A stretch of 64,000 bases of DNA, from assembly GCF_022539665.2 (NCBI RefSeq), contig NC_081337.1, positions 9,586,679-9,650,678 on the forward strand, written 5' to 3'. A program made the translations under genes and the position numbers. How positions within the stretch are numbered: position 1 is the stretch's first letter; every line of letters begins with the position of its first letter. Source of the DNA: Daphnia carinata (Eukaryota > Arthropoda > Branchiopoda > Diplostraca > Daphniidae). The notes beneath the pieces are model-generated. The model did not search any database. It worked only from the letters and a program-made list of their open reading frames with translations, and was not told the DNA's origin. Below are positions 25,561 through 37,306 of this stretch, in pieces.

Positions 25561-28440
25561 GGAAATGAGCAGGAAGAAGAACAAAAATGCGAGTCGTTTT
25601 TTTTTCATGTCTTTTTTTGGTGGAGTTAACGTATACCACCTGATGCCTGGGCGGAAATCCCTAGATTGCTTAATGCTACTCCTCCCCACCCTTCTGTTCC
25701 TTCTATCGCATTATAGCCGTGCACAGAATGTAGATAGTTCTTTTCCTTTTCAAATCGTCCTGCTTCGCGCTTTTTGAAAACGATTTTCGGCTATTCAAAA
25801 TGAGTAGAATTCAGCGCGGTGGCAGAAAACACATCGCGGATGTTGTGTGTCCATCTTGCGGACGATAAAAAGGAGGGAAGACGAATAGGCGAGATGGGGA
25901 CGAAAGCCAAAAATCAATAGACTAATGAAACAAGTCTCTTCATTTCCTTTTGACATGAATCTCTCGCACAACTATAGCGGTTCCTGCTTCTCTTTTTTTT
26001 TTATAGACACGCACTTCCCGAATGCCCAACTTCCTGCAGGTTTATCCTCGCTGCGAAGTGAAACTAACTCGTTTGCAACAAACGGAAAACCACCTTTTCA
26101 GTCGCTAGATCTTGTAAAAGGACAGAGTGAAATGAAAAGATAAACGGGTGGTGGAAAGAGACGTCGAAAACTTTAGTACTAACACGTAATCTTGGTCATG
26201 TAAATAATGCCGTGTGTTACACTGCTCGTTTCGACGTACTTCTTGGCCAAGGGTGTGGGTGTGTCGCACTAAATAAATAATTCACGGAAAGAAGGAAAAA
26301 GTGTGCATTCTTAATGGGCTTTACCGCATGCCAAATGCAGTACACACACAATATGTCGTACGCAAATTTTTGTTACAGACTTTGCGGCAAGAAGAAATGG
26401 GAAAAGAGCTGGAGGAAACAAGGACCTTTTCCGTTCGATTTTGTATGTAGACTTTCATTCAACCACCGACAGGCAAGAAGCCATTCATCAATTTCTGCTT
26501 TCATCCAAATGACAACAAGAAAACAAAAAACAAAACAAGGTACCGCCAGTCAAAATGCGGGAGGAAAAAAAGAAAAACACAACTGAATGTGTGCCGCAAT
26601 ATATGGCTATGCATACATTCTCGACAACCACGGAATGGTGAGAGACTCCCGGGACATCGGCACTCCCCCCCTCCCCCATCTATCCCGTCCGTGTGTGCCA
26701 GTTACTTCAAACACGGGCAGCGCGCGCGATCCGCCCGCTATTTGCGTGAGTCCTACAAAGCGGAACTAACCGCAACGCTTCATGCTCCACTGTCATTAAA
26801 GGCTCTCCGCTGTTGGGTCTAAAAAAGAAAATAAGAAAAATATACGAAAAAAAGGAAAAACAGACAGAAAAAGAATACTAGGCTCTGTATGTTGTGTATG
26901 TTGTTTTTTTTTTCCCTCTTCCTTACATACACGGCCAATTCGTGACGGTATATTTCGACTGGTACGTTGTTGCTGCTGCGCCCGCCGGCCATCCGTTCGT
27001 GCAAGACTACAGTGCTTCGGAATAACGTCTACCCTTTTCTTTTTTGTTATTTTTCTTCTCTTCAAAAGTTTCCATTTGACTTGCAAAGTCTAAACTCTTG
27101 GCCAATAACTCGATGTCGTGGAGCGCAACCCCTTGGCTTTACTGGTCGTCGATTCTCGTTGTAGCGTTACGTCAACACCAAAACGCCTCTTATTTGGTAT
27201 ACGAGGGCATCACGCAGGGCAACGTTTTCTTTTGCTTTGCTCCGGTCCCGAGTCTTTTTAAACTCACGGTCCGATGCCCTCCCCGCGATTGCCTTGTCCT
27301 TTGGACTTGCGATATTTGATGCGACCAACGACAACACGAGGCAATAGCCTTTTTTGTTCCCCAATTGTCCTCTTGGTGGTGATCCACTCCTCGATTCAGC
27401 ATTACTTGATTCTCCGGCATTTCTTGAAGGTGCAATAAAATGCACTCACGCAAATTAGCAACCGTATATCTTTGACGACATGTGAGGCTTCCCCAAGTCC
27501 ACAACTGGCGAAGATGGGCGCTATAGAAGTCCATTTAATTCTAGAGACATACGATATTAGATAATTGAGGTATAAGGATCAAGTTCGTGAATTGATCGGT
27601 CATAATTGAGGTGTATACTTAAAGGATAACCTACTTAAAGAGCAGGAGCGTGTTCATAGGGTATTACTTAACCTACGAGACGACCAAAAGAAGGATGATG
27701 AGTATGTGTCGAAAAGACGGCAGACGTCAAGTATTAGGTTCGCCTTGGCTGGCAAGTGGCGTGTCGCGTGAGCGTGTTGCACCAGAGCACCCACACACGC
27801 TGCCACTAGAAGCGGATGGCAGGCAAGTGAAGCCAAAAGTTTTCTTTATATGCGCTACACTCTATATGCTGTATTCTTGACAAGCAGACCGTGTTGGGCT
27901 AGCCTCTTATTGCCCCCTTTTTATTTTCTACTGTTTCAGTTCGAGTATACAAATGTTGGCAACTGTGACGTTTCGTGCCTTCCAACCTTCCCCCCTTTAC
28001 CATACCACTAAAAGAAAACATCGAGAAAAGGAGTCTATTGGAACTTGTGTGTTTATATATACATACCGGAAGGATATCCGTTGGCGGACGTACGGGAGTC
28101 CGTCATATCCTTTTTTTTTTATCCTTATTTCTCTTTTTCTAACACTGTCGAGACCCTCTTCTTTTTTTTTAAATCTGCTTTTGGTTTTATTTTAACATGT
28201 ACTTTATATAACTTAACCGTACGCACATGGACATAGAGTCATGGCGAGGTGTACGTGTTGGAAAATATGCTGCAATTTTCCCTATTTCCGAGCCAGTAAT
28301 TCCGGAGCGCGACGACGTGGAGTGGCAGTAGCAACAGAAGCGAAAATATAAGGGCTTGGCTGACGGCTGACAGGCGTTCGGGGCGGACAGTTAGGGGTGG
28401 ACGGCTAACGCAGCCGATGAACGGATGAATGCTGACATCA
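25561..28440. other. Interval of mixed composition without recognised gene
   Basis: 27070-28110 is relatively free of long runs and has open frames on both strands (27190-27534 and 27167-27445 minus, 27650-27880 plus), but their overlap shows they cannot all be real and none is recognised. An acceptor-like CTACTGTTTCAG ends at 27939 and is followed by two short open frames. A short duplicated phrase (ataattgaggt) lies at 27561-27571 and 27602-27612. Confidence 0.5.
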
Positions 28441-31032
28441 AAAGAAGGAAGGAAAAAAAATAGAGAGGGGGAAAAAAAAGAGAGAAAAAGACATAGAGAA
28501 GGTTGTGTTCGTGATGAGGCCCCCGGAAGTTAGGCGGCTGCTGTTGCTGTTGAGAGCGGAACAGAAAAGCAACAGAGTGCGGACCTCCGGTTCCATCGAC
28601 ACATCGATGGATACACCCCAGCGATCACAGTGAATAATGTACGCACGTATATTTAACTGGCAGGGCCTTATGTATGCATTATGCACACAATACATAGTCC
28701 GTTGTGGAAGAGGCATTAGTTTGGCTTTAAAAAAGAAAAGGAGGGGACGTTGTGTACGGTAAAACAAAATCGAAACAAGAGGGGGGAGTAGAAAACAGGA
28801 CAATGTAACATACAAAGAGCGATGATCTCCGGTGGACGTAAAGTCTTTCGTTTATGCACTGAGCAATGCAAGAGAAACTTTGGACGTCCTTAACAAGATG
28901 GGAAATGTTTCATCTTTTTTGTGGACCGCTGTATCGTTCACAAAATTGATTTGTGGGCACTGAGCAACGGCCAGTCATCTGTCGTTTAACAATCTTCTGC
29001 GACAGCCAACAATGTTACAATGTGATACGATGCAACGACGAAACAAATTGTTGCTTGACTTCAAGTTTCGCCCCGAACAAGGAGGTTTATCCAAACAGAT
29101 TGCTGCGGACAAGGAAAGGCAGAAAAATGACGTGCGCACATAGTTTGAAATGCTTTTCTGAAGAATGTCGTGTCTTCTGGCAGTCTGAGCCGAAATCTCC
29201 ATCAGAGATAAAGATATGGCCGAAAAGACGACAAAAGACACAAATCGTTTCGTATATTTCTGATTGTTCTTAGCTTTTGTGGATGATGTACTCGGTCTTA
29301 TCTTCAATCCGAAGCCATTTTCTCCCAGACACGCCTTTTTAGAATTTATAACAGGGAAAAAGGGACAAGCGGTGGACGTCTTCGATGCTATGTACGCTCT
29401 CCTTCCTTTTAGTTATTCCACCAGCCATGAACGATTGCCATTTTCTGGTGGTGACAGCATGTTGATAACTGCTTCGGCAACATTTCACCCTCTTCTCAGA
29501 AACGATGTCATGCTTCACTGAACGCGGATTACACACACAACGCGTTTATATGCATGTGTAAATGGAAAAGCCAAAGTCTGTCGCACTTTTCTCTTTATGG
29601 CCCACCCTTACGCCTTGTAACACGCACACGAGCGACATGCAGTTTTCAGATGATGTACTAAACGGTTATGATTGTTAAGCGTTTGGTGGTAGAGGGGACA
29701 TGGGGCGTCGGATTTTTTCCGTATTATTACATCAAGCCAATAACTTGGCGCTACCATGTACGTTGCATGCAAGACCGTACGATATCAGTGATGCGTTCCG
29801 CTTATCTCCGTTTCAGTCATTACTTTAAACCACCCTCCATCGCCCTTTTTTTTTTCATGTGAATAAAATTTTCTCTTTAATTTTTGCTTCACTTTTGAAT
29901 GGCTTGCGAATGCGTTATATTAAACATAATGGGTTTCTAATATGGATCAGGACAAAGTAAAGTCGGAAGCTTAACGGTCTATTCTTGATTTTTTTTTCGG
30001 ATTTTTTCCCCCTTACCAATAAAAGGAGTGACATGTCAAATGCAAAAGTAGAGAACGGCCTTTTTTCTGTTTCAAAAAAGGGAAGTAAATCCGACACGGT
30101 GCAAGCGAACAATTTATAATACTCTTTAAAAAGAAAAAAGGGGAAACAAAAACAACTTCAAAGCCATAAGGTCCTGACCTGGGCCATCCCTTGATTTGTT
30201 GCTTCTGTTGCAACGAGAATCCGTCCTCGGCCATCCCTCCCACCACTAGAAAACAAAAATATAAGAAACATAAAAGAATACAAAAGTTTAAAGATCAACC
30301 ATAAAAATAAGTGAAATTGAAATGAATTGTAATAATTGAGCAGAAATGTGGAGCTCGCAACGTAGCATGAAAAAAAAAAAGCCTTAGAAAATCATCAAAG
30401 TTAGAGAGAGTAAAAAAAAAAAATTATATGTGTCGCTCTAGTGCTTTCTTTCTAAACACTGTCACTATAGGGGGAGGAAAAGGCAAAAAAGGGGGTGGAG
30501 GGAGGTAAGGTATTGAAAAGCGTAACCATTTCCCACGGAACGTCACTCGGCGTCCACGGTCGTCTATTTTCATTTGGTAAAACGTCGTTTTTATACGCGC
30601 CGCTGTTTTTACTTTGATTTCCTTTTTCTTTTTTTCTTTTTTTGCGCCCTCTTTTATTTTTACTTCATTTTTTTTTCACTCTTTTGCATCCTTTTTTGTT
30701 GTTGGCTGGGTAACACCTCCTCGCGATCCATTTTCCTATTTTGCCTATTCTTTTTATGTCTCCTCTAGGAAATCATGTGAAATGTTTGACTGCACAGGTT
30801 CAACGTCATCTGCTTGCCGAACAACATGTGTGACTCCCGCCTTTCCCCCTTTTTTTTATGTAAAACGTTTTGAATGTCAATCTTGCTATTTCAATACCAG
30901 TTTTGTAATGTGACACCCAACGGTACCGTCATTGGCCGGGACAACTGTCCTCCGGAGCCGTGAAAGAAGCAGAGGGAATCCCGGAGAGCGTAGAATGATT
31001 AGAAAAGAAAGGAAATGGGAGAAACAACCAAC

Positions 31033-31049
31033 AAAAAAAAAAAAAAAAA
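31033..31049. repeat. A17 homopolymer
   Basis: Seventeen consecutive A. Read directly. Confidence 0.9.
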
Positions 31050-33413
31050 TCAAAGTCGACAATATACATAAGGAAAGAGTCAAAAGACATGGAGCGTACG
31101 GTACAGATTGTGTGGGAGTAGCCAGAGAAAGCCTGTCAACGTTGGCTTTTCACGAGGCGAAATTCTTTGCGCGCATTATGTCGGGTTCGTACCCTAATAG
31201 GAGGGTAACGACGCGTTCGTACGCTTACAGAGAGGACAGTTGAGGGTTCGTTCCTTCCTTTTATTTCGCTTTTCTATTGATGGGCTATTTCGGTGTGGCA
31301 CGCATGTTATGCAACCGACGACAAACCGTGTTAAAAGAAAAATGATTTAAAGTCAAAACGGCTCTCGTGAATAAGTGAAGACCATCAACAGTCATTTTTC
31401 TTTTCTCGTGCGAAGTCAAATCCATTGGCTGGAGACGACGTAATTAATGCACCACCGAAGAGTGCTTAATTAGACGACAGTTTGAAACGACGCTCCTCGA
31501 TTTAACATGCACACACACACTGGAACTCGATCGTTCATTTGACACTCAATAGTTTGCCGTTCCCTTCGTTTGTAGTTTCTGCATTGTTAATCATGACTAA
31601 ATCAGATCCGTTTACTACTACCATGCTTTTCTACGCGTCGACGTATGCGGCACTAATCTCTTTCATTGTAATTTTTTTTTCCTTGTGACTGATGTAAGCC
31701 AGACTACGTGAACGAGAAATCGTACAACAGCAAAGGCCAGCAATCCATCAACCTTTTGTATATTACAGTGGCTATTCCTTATTTATGCAGGGACGACTTA
31801 TTAGCTATTTCGTGAGCAAAAATAAGAAAAAAAAAAGAAAAATGTGGAAAGAGAGAAGAGAAAATGGAACGAGGTCAATGGGCTCAGCCAGTTGTCTCAT
31901 CCCTTGGCTTCACAGTCCCGATATCTGTCACGGTTGGACGTGCAAAGCGAATTCATAATAGCGTAGACTTGGCCGTGTCTGCACGCGTTCGTAAAATGTT
32001 ACTTTGATAAGGAAACTGCTGCCGTATCGTCGTTCAGTAGCCAAGTCATCGGCAGACAAAAGTCGTGAAAGGATCGCGGGATGTTTCTCTGCTGTTGTCT
32101 GTCTGCTGCCATCCTATTTGAGACCTCTGTTCTTTTTATTCTATATCCGATGGCAAAACGGCGACGCGCTGTCGCTTCATTTTCCCTTCAGCCCTGCACG
32201 CAAACGTCCCAGCCTTTTGTCTTTTTTTTATATCGTTCGTTCGGCGAGAACGTGTACTTTGCGTGAGCGTCGAGCGAACGAGACATAACGAAGAATCTGA
32301 GAAAGAGGAAAGCTCATGGCTCACCCGGTTCCGACGAAAAATGAGAGAGGCAAGCGTCGCGATGAACGACAGAAACAGAGACAGGGGCTTTAAACGGAAG
32401 ATCGACTTGATGTCGTTCAACATCAAGCCCGACCGTAAAACTTTGTGAGGCTTATTTTCTTCTCTCTCTATCTCTCTTTCTTGCGTCGCTTTTTTCTCTC
32501 TTTGGCAAGTCTCGGCGTGGCGTTCAATCTCGTGACAAAATCCAACGACAGAAAGGCGCTCTTTAGACGGAGACAAGTGAAGGAAACGAGAAGAAACAAA
32601 ACACGAAAAAGAAGCCAATAACTTTAAAGAAACAAAAGAAGAATTAGGAGATAAATCAACCAGGAAACAAGTGTTCCAAGTGTGTTCAATTTTGAACGTT
32701 TAATTTGCATGCTGTCACGAAATTTCGATTGGTTCTTTCGAATGAAAACATAATACACCGCCAAAGTAATAAGGTTTATGACTTATTTTTCTTTTGCAAC
32801 CTTGGCGATGGTTGCGTAAGCCGATGAAGGCATCTGCGATCTTCTTTTGTTTTTTGCTGGGATGCTGTTTACCCATTTGTTATTAGTTTACGTAATGTGT
32901 TGTTTGTGTGTTTCGTGTCTATACATTTCGAGACAGCCACCTGACAAGTGCTTAGAGGTCTCCGTGTCCACAGTTACATTTCACCTGTCAAAGGACAAGT
33001 GAGTATTAAGAGTGGATAACTTTTCGTTAGTGATTTAAATTCTATTGTTGTGTAATGTCTTATAATGTGCCTAGTCGGCAACTTGTTTAAATCCATCAAC
33101 ATCCCATTAAGCCCTCTTCCTCGAATAGAAGTCAACCGTCAGATTTCAAGCTAAAAGTCGATAGTGCCGTCACTCTTCTCGTAACAGCTATCAGGGGTGT
33201 TGGCAATCATTCCATTAGCTCTGCATTCAATCAAAGAGCTCGATACAGACTTTTAGACACAGAAATATAGCGTACAGCGTGTATGTACTTTATATGGCTT
33301 TTGCGATGAATAGCTGCTGATTGAAACGGTTTCGACTCGTTTCGATGACTCGTTTTTTTTGTTACTTATCTCATTTAATTTATTGCCATTTTGCTTCCCG
33401 TTTCTGTTCACAG

Positions 33414-33569
33414 GGAAAGAAGGAACAAGGAAGGGCAACGTTTTTTTTTTCGCCAGCGTTTTTACACAGCAACCCATATATTCCCGTCTGTAGGGTGGGT
33501 GGTGGCGTCGTGTCAGAGTTTTTGGAACGATGCCCAGTATATTCAGAGTCTTGTCGTTCGGCCTTATAG
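33414..33569 (+). other. Acceptor-linked open frame (possible exon, weak)
   Basis: A pyrimidine tract ending TTCTGTTCACAG (to 33413) is followed by an open frame of 51 codons to TAG at 33569; the peptide starts GKKEQGRATFFF and later contains CRVGGGVVSEFLERCP. A second frame stays open to 33600. No recognised family and no clear donor. It could be a terminal exon or chance. Confidence 0.13.
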
Positions 33570-34258
33570 AGGAGGAGTTCTAAAGCACACAGCCCTATAG
33601 TCTATAGAAACATTCAACATTCGAACAGGGAATGAATGGAGTCGACGAGGATATATAGACGTACAATCACTGGCTGACTGCTCGTTTCATTCTGCGCTAT
33701 CATTCCTCGCTCCCTGTAATCGGCCCAGCTCATCCAAAAGCATCCACTCGCACAACTCCTTTTCCCGTTTGCATCTGAACGTTTTTTTTTTCTCTATTAT
33801 TAACATCATTCTTTTGTATGTAGAGCGCGTGTTTTTTTTTTACCCATGTATGTGTCTTTCTCGATGCGTTTGTGTATGTGATTCTGTTTGTCGTTTTGCA
33901 CGATCGCTCAGGGACCTGACCGGGCCATGCAATAGCGCAAGAGTGCGCCAAGTATAGAGCCGATGGATGTTTTATGGCAAACTATAAATCTATTTGATCT
34001 ATCGTCTATGATCTGGTGTACTTGATATAGATGTGGCTCAAGAATAGAAGAGAAACGGCCTTCAAGTCGATGCGTTCACCTAATGGAGCTTCACTATTCT
34101 GTAGACGATATAAAGAAAAAGGACGAACTAAATAAGAACAGGGAAAAGAAAAGAAATTGAATCGAGAAGAGACACTATACATAAGATAGTACAGAGCTTA
34201 TACACATACATACAAGTCTCACCATTTGAAAGATGGTTGGGTCATAGACTAGCCCATA

Positions 34259-34359
34259 AGACGAAATAGCCAATATATATAGCCTTATGCCGCACCATTT
34301 CCAATTTCTCTTTCAGTCCATAAATGCGTCCACTCTATATAGAGTTGGCTATTTCGTCT
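34259..34359. repeat. 15-bp perfect inverted repeat, hairpin-capable
   Basis: agacgaaatagccaa (34259-34273) and ttggctatttcgtct (34345-34359) are exact reverse complements separated by 71 bases. The pairing extends inward: after a 2-by-3 internal loop, tatatag (34276-34282) pairs with ctatata (34335-34341), giving about 22 bp of stem and a 52-base loop. The size and internal loop resemble an animal microRNA precursor with a long loop, but neither arm matches a microRNA I know. Alternatives are a tiny MITE remnant with terminal inverted repeats, or a cruciform element. Confidence 0.85.
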
Positions 34360-34407
34360 AAAGAAAAATAGAGATTCAATAGAATCGGAACGAAACGTAC
34401 AACGCCA

Positions 34408-34754
34408 TCAAACACAACGGAACGTAGAAAGAGGCCCCGATGTCATCGAGAATGGATCGATAACACTTATGTTTATCACTTTTCTGTGGTTGTTTTGCGC
34501 TCCCTTGTACGAAGATGATGAACGTGAAAGGCTCGCAAAGACTCGGGGGCTGATTGTGGATTGTTGGTAGCCATGGGTAGGCTCTATAATAGATTTATCA
34601 ATTGGTTGGGCGAGGAGAAGTGCTGCCAATCGAGCCGTGGTTGACGTGACGAATTGGCCTGAATCTCCACACGGAGCGGCCCAAAGTGACTGATGAGCTT
34701 CTGCGAGCGATGGAGCGGAGTGTTTGTGCAGTCTGTAAGACCGCAGGCTCTTTT
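34408..34754 (-). other. Open frame without ATG start (possible exon, weak)
   Basis: Reading the minus strand, the frame is open from a stop near 34755 to TGA at 34408, with a non-low-complexity peptide (contains HQSLWAAPCGDSGQFVTS). The CGDSG string resembles the trypsin active-site core, but the required GGP continuation is absent and no other protease motif is present, so it is considered coincidence. No ATG lies near the start, so it could only be an internal exon. Confidence 0.1.
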
Positions 34755-34761
34755 GCTAGCT

Positions 34762-34974
34762 CTAAATTCTCTCTGTAATATGCCTGCAGTTCTCTACCGT
34801 TACTTGTCTTTCCTGTTTCGTGGGTAGCGGTTTGATTGACGTGACGGATACAGCAAATGACTTCACACCGGCGCTTGACTTAACATTCAACACATTTTGG
34901 CACGCTTGTAACCGCACATATTGGTGAAGCCCGGCGTGATAATGTAGTTTTGTTTTCTTTCTTTTTTCTACCAT
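34762..34974 (-). CDS. 70-codon open frame, function unknown
   Basis: The minus-strand ATG at 34974 has A at -3 and G at +4, a good animal start context. The 70-residue product starts MVEKRKKTKLHYHAGLHQYV and is basic at its N terminus; composition is balanced and not repeat-derived. It ends at TAG 34762, just before another open frame on the same strand. An opposing plus-strand frame (34947-35337) overlaps it. No family is recognised. Confidence 0.13.
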   Translation of the reverse strand: MVEKRKKTKLHYHAGLHQYVRLQACQNVLNVKSSAGVKSFAVSVTSIKPLPTKQERQVTVENCRHITERI

Positions 34975-35212
34975 GATTGCCACAAGGTAATACTTGCAAG
35001 TGGCACCGCTAATCAAAACCGTTGTGTATATGTAGAACAAAATGTAAGTACACACACATCACAGCGGGTATGCTACAACCCTGGCTATTCGCAACATAAT
35101 AGCGATGACGTTGTACGCTTGAAACGGGTTCATTTCTTATTTCGTGATATTTTTTTTTTTCCTAGTGTTTTTTTTTTAAGACAAAGACGTTTGACCCATT
35201 TATTTTTTGCAG

Positions 35213-35479
35213 CGCAAAAGTTTGAGACATTCCGCACAATTTGTCTTCATTCCGTTGCTCCATGGTATAATGAATCATTTCCAGGTTCTCATTTCTTTGC
35301 GTGCCGCAGTTGTTTCTTCATCACATCATTATCGTGACGTCACGAAATGGTTGTCAGGCTCGGCGGATGGTTGGACGGGCCATCATTTTGCCGAAGAGAA
35401 TGAGTTAGTCGACTTTACTCTGTGTCTTGTATATATTGTGTATTGTATAACGACCGTCGACAATGATGGAGAAATCTAA
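35213..35479 (+). other. Acceptor-linked 88-codon open frame (possible exon)
   Basis: TTTATTTTTTGCAG ends at 35212, and the frame after it stays open for 88 codons to TAA at 35479. The second half has balanced, acidic composition (contains KWLSGSADGWTGHHFAEENE) followed by a hydrophobic stretch. A CAG/GTTCTC boundary lies inside at about 35285. No family recognised. This is among the longer acceptor-linked frames, but chance cannot be excluded. Confidence 0.17.
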
Positions 35480-36260
35480 CGACTCGGTTTGTTCATTCTC
35501 GCCGTCACCGCTAACGCGTCGTCAGCTTAACTGCCAGGCGCCGTTCCCAGGCTCGTCGTTCCCGCTTGTTCCCGAGCCAACATGGAATTTATCCACCGAC
35601 GGAACCCCCTTCCTTTTTTTTCATCTTTTAATATTTATTTTCCCTCGCCGAAAAGCCATCAAAACACACGCTCAGTGCATCCCAGACACGCAGAGCACCA
35701 AAACAACAACTCAAGTCTACGCGTATACACACATCACATATACAAACACACACAGAGTGATTCTTCTTTTGTTTTTGAGGGTTTTCCTTTTTTTTTTTCG
35801 TTCGTTGGAGTGGTTAACTAAACACGAGGACCTCACAATGTTTAACTCAATTCCCTCTTCGTCTTTCTCACTCGTTGCTCTCTCACCGAAAATGAGGTTG
35901 CGCGTTGCAGTTCCTGTTGATGCGTCAAAAGATTGAGTCTGCCCGTCTTCTTATTCGGCGAGCGCTCGCGTTATGACATTTGCATAAGTTGTTCCATCTA
36001 CTCAGCTACTGGAAGAGATAAGTGGCGAAGAGATAAGTTAGAAAAAAAAAGGAAGAAAAACGCAAATTCACCAATTATTCTTCATCTTTTTGCATTCCAT
36101 TTAAGATCCTGTCGCATTTTCCTTTTTTCTTGGTTCCCTTTTCCCAGCATCCTTCAAAAATCCTTTCATCTATCATAATAATAATTTTTTAAACAAAATT
36201 TAAGCATAACGAAACCTTTTGATGAACTGCTGAGGCGCTGCTGTACTCATTTTCTCACTT

Positions 36261-36476
36261 TTGCCGTGTCAGTCGATCGTCCCTCCATCAGTGATTAATC
36301 GTCATGAAAAGCTTGAACTGGCGGAGGTTGTGACTTCCGGCAAAAGAAGAGCGACGCAATGCGAGCGAGCGCTAGAGAGAGTCCATCATCATCATCCATC
36401 CACACGTGTCGTTCCGTCATTCGGGTCGTTTCTCTCACCCGGTCAAAAACCCAAAGCTCTTTCGAGGAGGATGTGA
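36261..36476 (+). other. Acceptor-linked open frame (possible exon)
   Basis: TCTCACTTTTGCCGTGTCAG is a fair acceptor, followed by a frame open to TGA at 36476. The peptide is basic, with a short His run (HHHH) and no poly-Phe. It lies upstream of two more plus-strand open frames and could be part of the same transcription unit. No family recognised. Confidence 0.15.
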
Positions 36477-36741
36477 CATGGCGGACGTGAGCAAAAGAGA
36501 CATTTGAATTCCTTTTAGCTCCCAGAATTGATCCCCTTGCGAGAGCGGCAGGGCCAGAGAGGACAGCAGCACTGGGAGTTGCACTGCTCTTAAAAAGACA
36601 AAATTAATGCAAAAATAAAAGAAAATCTAGTTAAATTGAACGAATAAGCAACGGGAAAATGTGGTTTGAGGCTCTGAAAACAAACCTGTATTACTTGACT
36701 AAAAAACAGAAGTAAAAGAGATAAATGATGAAGCCTCAAAT

Positions 36742-37032
36742 ATGGAGCCCAGTGCTGTGTGTATTGAATGTCGCTCGCTGGTGTCTGGTAACGTTCAGAC
36801 GAGCAGCAGCAAAGATGCGAAAAAAAAGACCCGTCAAAAAAGAAAACGACTTGGTGAGGTTGTATTGCGATGTGCATCAACTTGGGTGGGTGTGGAGCGA
36901 GTACGACGGCAAGGAAACGGTGCGGAAATCGATGGTATCCACCCTCTTGCTTTTATTAAACGACGTCGCAAGAGCCTACAAGAGCTGAGTTCCATTATGG
37001 GCCGACCAAAATATCTTCCTCGTTCAAGATAA
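36742..37032 (+). CDS. 96-codon open frame, basic protein candidate
   Basis: ATG at 36742 has A at -3 and G at +4. The 96-residue product has a CIEC pair near residues 7-10, a lysine/arginine cluster at about 27-37 (KKKTRQKRKR) that looks like a nuclear localisation signal, and a second KRRRK near residue 74. It ends at TAA 37032. A second plus-strand frame is open over 36725-36988, and a third opens at 36989 and continues to 37306, so the segment may be a spliced gene read in more than one frame. No family recognised. Composition is not simple-repeat derived. Confidence 0.2.
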   Translation: MEPSAVCIECRSLVSGNVQTSSSKDAKKKTRQKRKRLGEVVLRCASTWVGVERVRRQGNGAEIDGIHPLAFIKRRRKSLQELSSIMGRPKYLPRSR

Positions 37033-37306
37033 AGTGCAACGAAGGAGAGAACTGTGTTTAGCTTTTATGGGTGGACATCATAGTAGTAACAATGTGGCAC
37101 ATGGAAATCATTGGACTTGGGCTTATACACTCGGGATCGGTTGCTGGAACGGCAAATGCATCTCCTCTTTTTTTAACATTCGTGGAGATGGACTGATTGG
37201 AGACTCAGGAGAGGAGTCTTTAAAAGCATTAATAATTCTAATTAAAGAATATAGAGGAATCTTGAAGTTGACAATCCATTCCAGTTTAAGGAGCTGCAAC
37301 GTGTAA
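36989..37306 (+). CDS. 105-codon open frame, function unknown
   Basis: The frame is open from just after a TGA at 36986-36988 to TAA at 37306. It contains an internal ATG at 37067 that would give a 79-residue product (starts MGGHHSSNNVAHGNHWTW, later GDGLIGDSGEESLKAL). Composition is balanced with Trp, Gly and acidic residues. It overlaps the end of the preceding candidate by about 44 bases in another frame. It may be an exon of the same gene or a chance frame. No family is recognised. Confidence 0.2.
   Translation, partial: VPLWADQNIFLVQDKVQRRRELCLAFMGGHHSSNNVAHGNHWTWAYTLGIGCWNGKCISSFFNIRGDGLIGDSGEESLKALIILIKEYRGILKLTIHSSLRSCNV

Larger units (their letters stand above)
28441..33960. other. 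Low-complexity interval
   Basis: No recognised gene. It contains A11-A12 runs (30370-30380, 30412-30423), A17 (31033-31049) and T-rich tracts near 30620-30690. The 160-codon minus-strand open frame at 32136-32618 opens with a non-ATG codon and overlaps plus-strand frames. It is not called. Confidence 0.55.
33961..36240. other. Interval with inverted repeat and overlapping open frames
   Basis: 33850-35150 has few long homopolymers. It holds the 34259-34359 inverted repeat and open frames on both strands between 34400 and 35480, which are listed separately. After 35480 the sequence is again T-rich or A-rich, with no recognised gene. Confidence 0.5.

Noticed and set aside
32136-32618. 160-codon minus-strand open frame
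   Set aside because: It starts at a non-ATG codon, overlaps plus-strand frames of similar quality and has no recognised motif.
34408-34754. CGDSG string suggesting a trypsin-like protease
   Set aside because: The GGP continuation and all other protease landmarks are missing.
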